From an uncultured Novosphingobium sp. (GTDB lineage: Bacteria > Pseudomonadota > Alphaproteobacteria > Sphingomonadales > Sphingomonadaceae): DNA of 5,742 nt. This document shows, in pieces, positions 5,250-5,742 of this stretch. The translations under genes were made by a program, and so were the position numbers. Position 1 is the stretch's first letter. Every line of letters begins with the position of its first letter. The notes beneath the pieces are model-generated. The model was not told the origin of the DNA. It made no database searches and saw nothing but the letters and a program-made list of their open reading frames with translations. The stretch lies in the NCBI GenBank assembly GCA_946886365.1, contig CAMPIM010000155.1, forward strand, positions 1-5,742, read 5' to 3'.

Positions 5250-5451
5250 ATGGCTTTTCCTGCGCTGGTTGGGAAACCGCTTTGCTAGCGGGGCGGTGCA
5301 ATCATGGCGAGTCTCGTCACGATCTCATGCACAATGGTCGGATCCGCTGAACCGCGCGTTGACGACGACCAGGCGACACAGGCGACAAAGAGCATCCTGA
5401 TCGGCTGATGCCCTATGAACAACTCGCACATTTCGCGTCGATTTTCAGTCC
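5250..5451. other. Upstream region of mucR
   Basis: Apart from the doubtful 48-residue ORF, this stretch holds the mucR ribosome site (5255-5261) and a small inverted repeat CCGCT-TTGCT-AGCGG (5277-5291) just upstream. The mucR promoter should lie here or further right, but no clear -35/-10 pair stands out. No RNA gene is recognised. Confidence 0.3.
5285..5431 (-). CDS. Doubtful 48-residue ORF upstream of mucR
   Basis: An ATG at 5431 on the - strand opens a 48-codon frame beginning MCELFIG and ending TIVHEIVTRLAMIAPPR, with about 73% G or C at third positions, similar to real genes here. The start MCxLF recalls small ribbon-helix-helix proteins of alphaproteobacteria, but the rest does not match that family by eye, so it could be a decayed remnant. 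No clear ribosome-binding site precedes it. It includes a 9-base tandem duplication (AGGCGACA at 5371-5378 and 5380-5387). It lies just upstream of mucR in the same direction. I cannot assign a function. Confidence 0.22.
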   Translation of the reverse strand: MCELFIGHQPIRMLFVACVAWSSSTRGSADPTIVHEIVTRLAMIAPPR

Positions 5452-5742
5452 GGGGCCTGGCCCCTCGCGCCTGACGGCGCGACCGCGCTCTGTTCCGCGG
5501 GCACTGGGGTGCCCGCTCCATCGGGCCGCACGTGCCTGTGCGTCCCGACCAAAGGCGACGATCGCTGAGGCGGATGCCGGGCTGACGCCCGGCTGGTGGT
5601 CGCCGCGCCTGACCAGCGCGGCGGCGTTGTCTGTGGCCTCTCCCGGTGCGCGGGAGTGGGCGGCGCTCCCCTTTGGGCGCGGCCCGGCGTCCCGCAAGCC
5701 GGCTGACGCCGGCTCCTCCGCTTGCGCTGCGGCCTTGCAGGT
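5452..5742. repeat. Dense array of short GC-rich inverted repeats
   Basis: Seven clear stems occur in 291 bases. GGGGCC-T-GGCCCC is at 5452-5464. A 7-bp stem with loop TGAC is at 5465-5482. An 8-bp stem with loop TGGG is at 5497-5516. A 7-bp stem with loop TGAC is at 5576-5593. An 8-bp stem with loop CTGACCA is at 5601-5623. CTCCCG/CGGGAG is at 5640-5656, and a 7-bp stem with loop TGAC is at 5697-5714. A weaker CGCAC/GTGCG (5527-5542) and CTGC/GCAG (5727-5740) fit between or after. Stem sequences differ while the TGAC loop recurs. It may be a structured RNA, an origin-of-transfer-like region, or a cluster of palindromic repeats; the strand and function are unknown and it runs to the window edge. 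Confidence 0.55.

Noticed and set aside
5413..5697. A 94-codon open frame on the - strand across the hairpin array
   Set aside because: The product is a low-complexity Ala/Arg/Gly/Pro mix with no motif, and the DNA is dominated by inverted repeats; the open frame is best explained by high G+C.
5452..5742. CRISPR array
   Set aside because: The stems differ in sequence and spacing; there are no near-identical direct repeats with regular unique spacers and no cas genes.

Overview
The window looks like accessory, mobile-element DNA of a GC-rich alphaproteobacterium, most likely a sphingomonad (Sphingomonadales). This rests on the overall high G+C, the style of the LuxI and LuxR proteins, a phytanoyl-CoA dioxygenase-type gene directly behind luxI, a Ros/MucR zinc-finger regulator, and a compact excisionase / TraF peptidase / lytic transglycosylase cluster like those of alphaproteobacterial integrative conjugative elements and plasmids. 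These assignments come from recognising protein motifs, not from a database search.

Layout. Positions 1-148 are an AT-rich regulatory region. Then come three genes on the + strand forming a quorum-sensing unit: luxR (149-895), luxI (956-1567) and a PhyH-family 2-oxoglutarate oxygenase (1579-2457). A small XRE-type repressor lies on the - strand (2557-2805), convergent with the oxygenase. Divergent from it is a tightly overlapping + strand operon: RdfS/AlpA-like excisionase (2942-3163), TraF-like S26 peptidase (3150-3722), secreted lytic transglycosylase (3710-4348) and an unrecognised two-helix membrane protein (4338-4766). A mucR/ros gene (4776-5249) faces this operon from the - strand. The last 493 bases have no convincing gene apart from a doubtful 48-residue ORF. 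From 5452 to the window end they carry a dense series of short GC-rich inverted repeats, several with the loop TGAC.

How it may work together. LuxI would make an acyl-homoserine lactone sensed by LuxR, and the oxygenase may act on the signal, its acyl precursor or another small molecule. RdfS-like proteins steer integrase toward excision, while TraF and the transglycosylase serve the conjugation channel. In Mesorhizobium ICEMlSymR7A, LuxR/LuxI-type sensing and a small XRE protein (QseC) control excision, so a similar quorum-gated transfer switch is plausible here. Two sequence observations support a wired circuit. First, the same 14-base element, TGTTGAGTATATTC, sits exactly 38 bases before the start codons of both luxR and the XRE gene. 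Second, the luxI Shine-Dalgarno sequence lies inside a 12-bp RNA hairpin capped by a GAAA tetraloop. No relaxase, integrase, attachment site, tRNA or rRNA gene is visible in the window.
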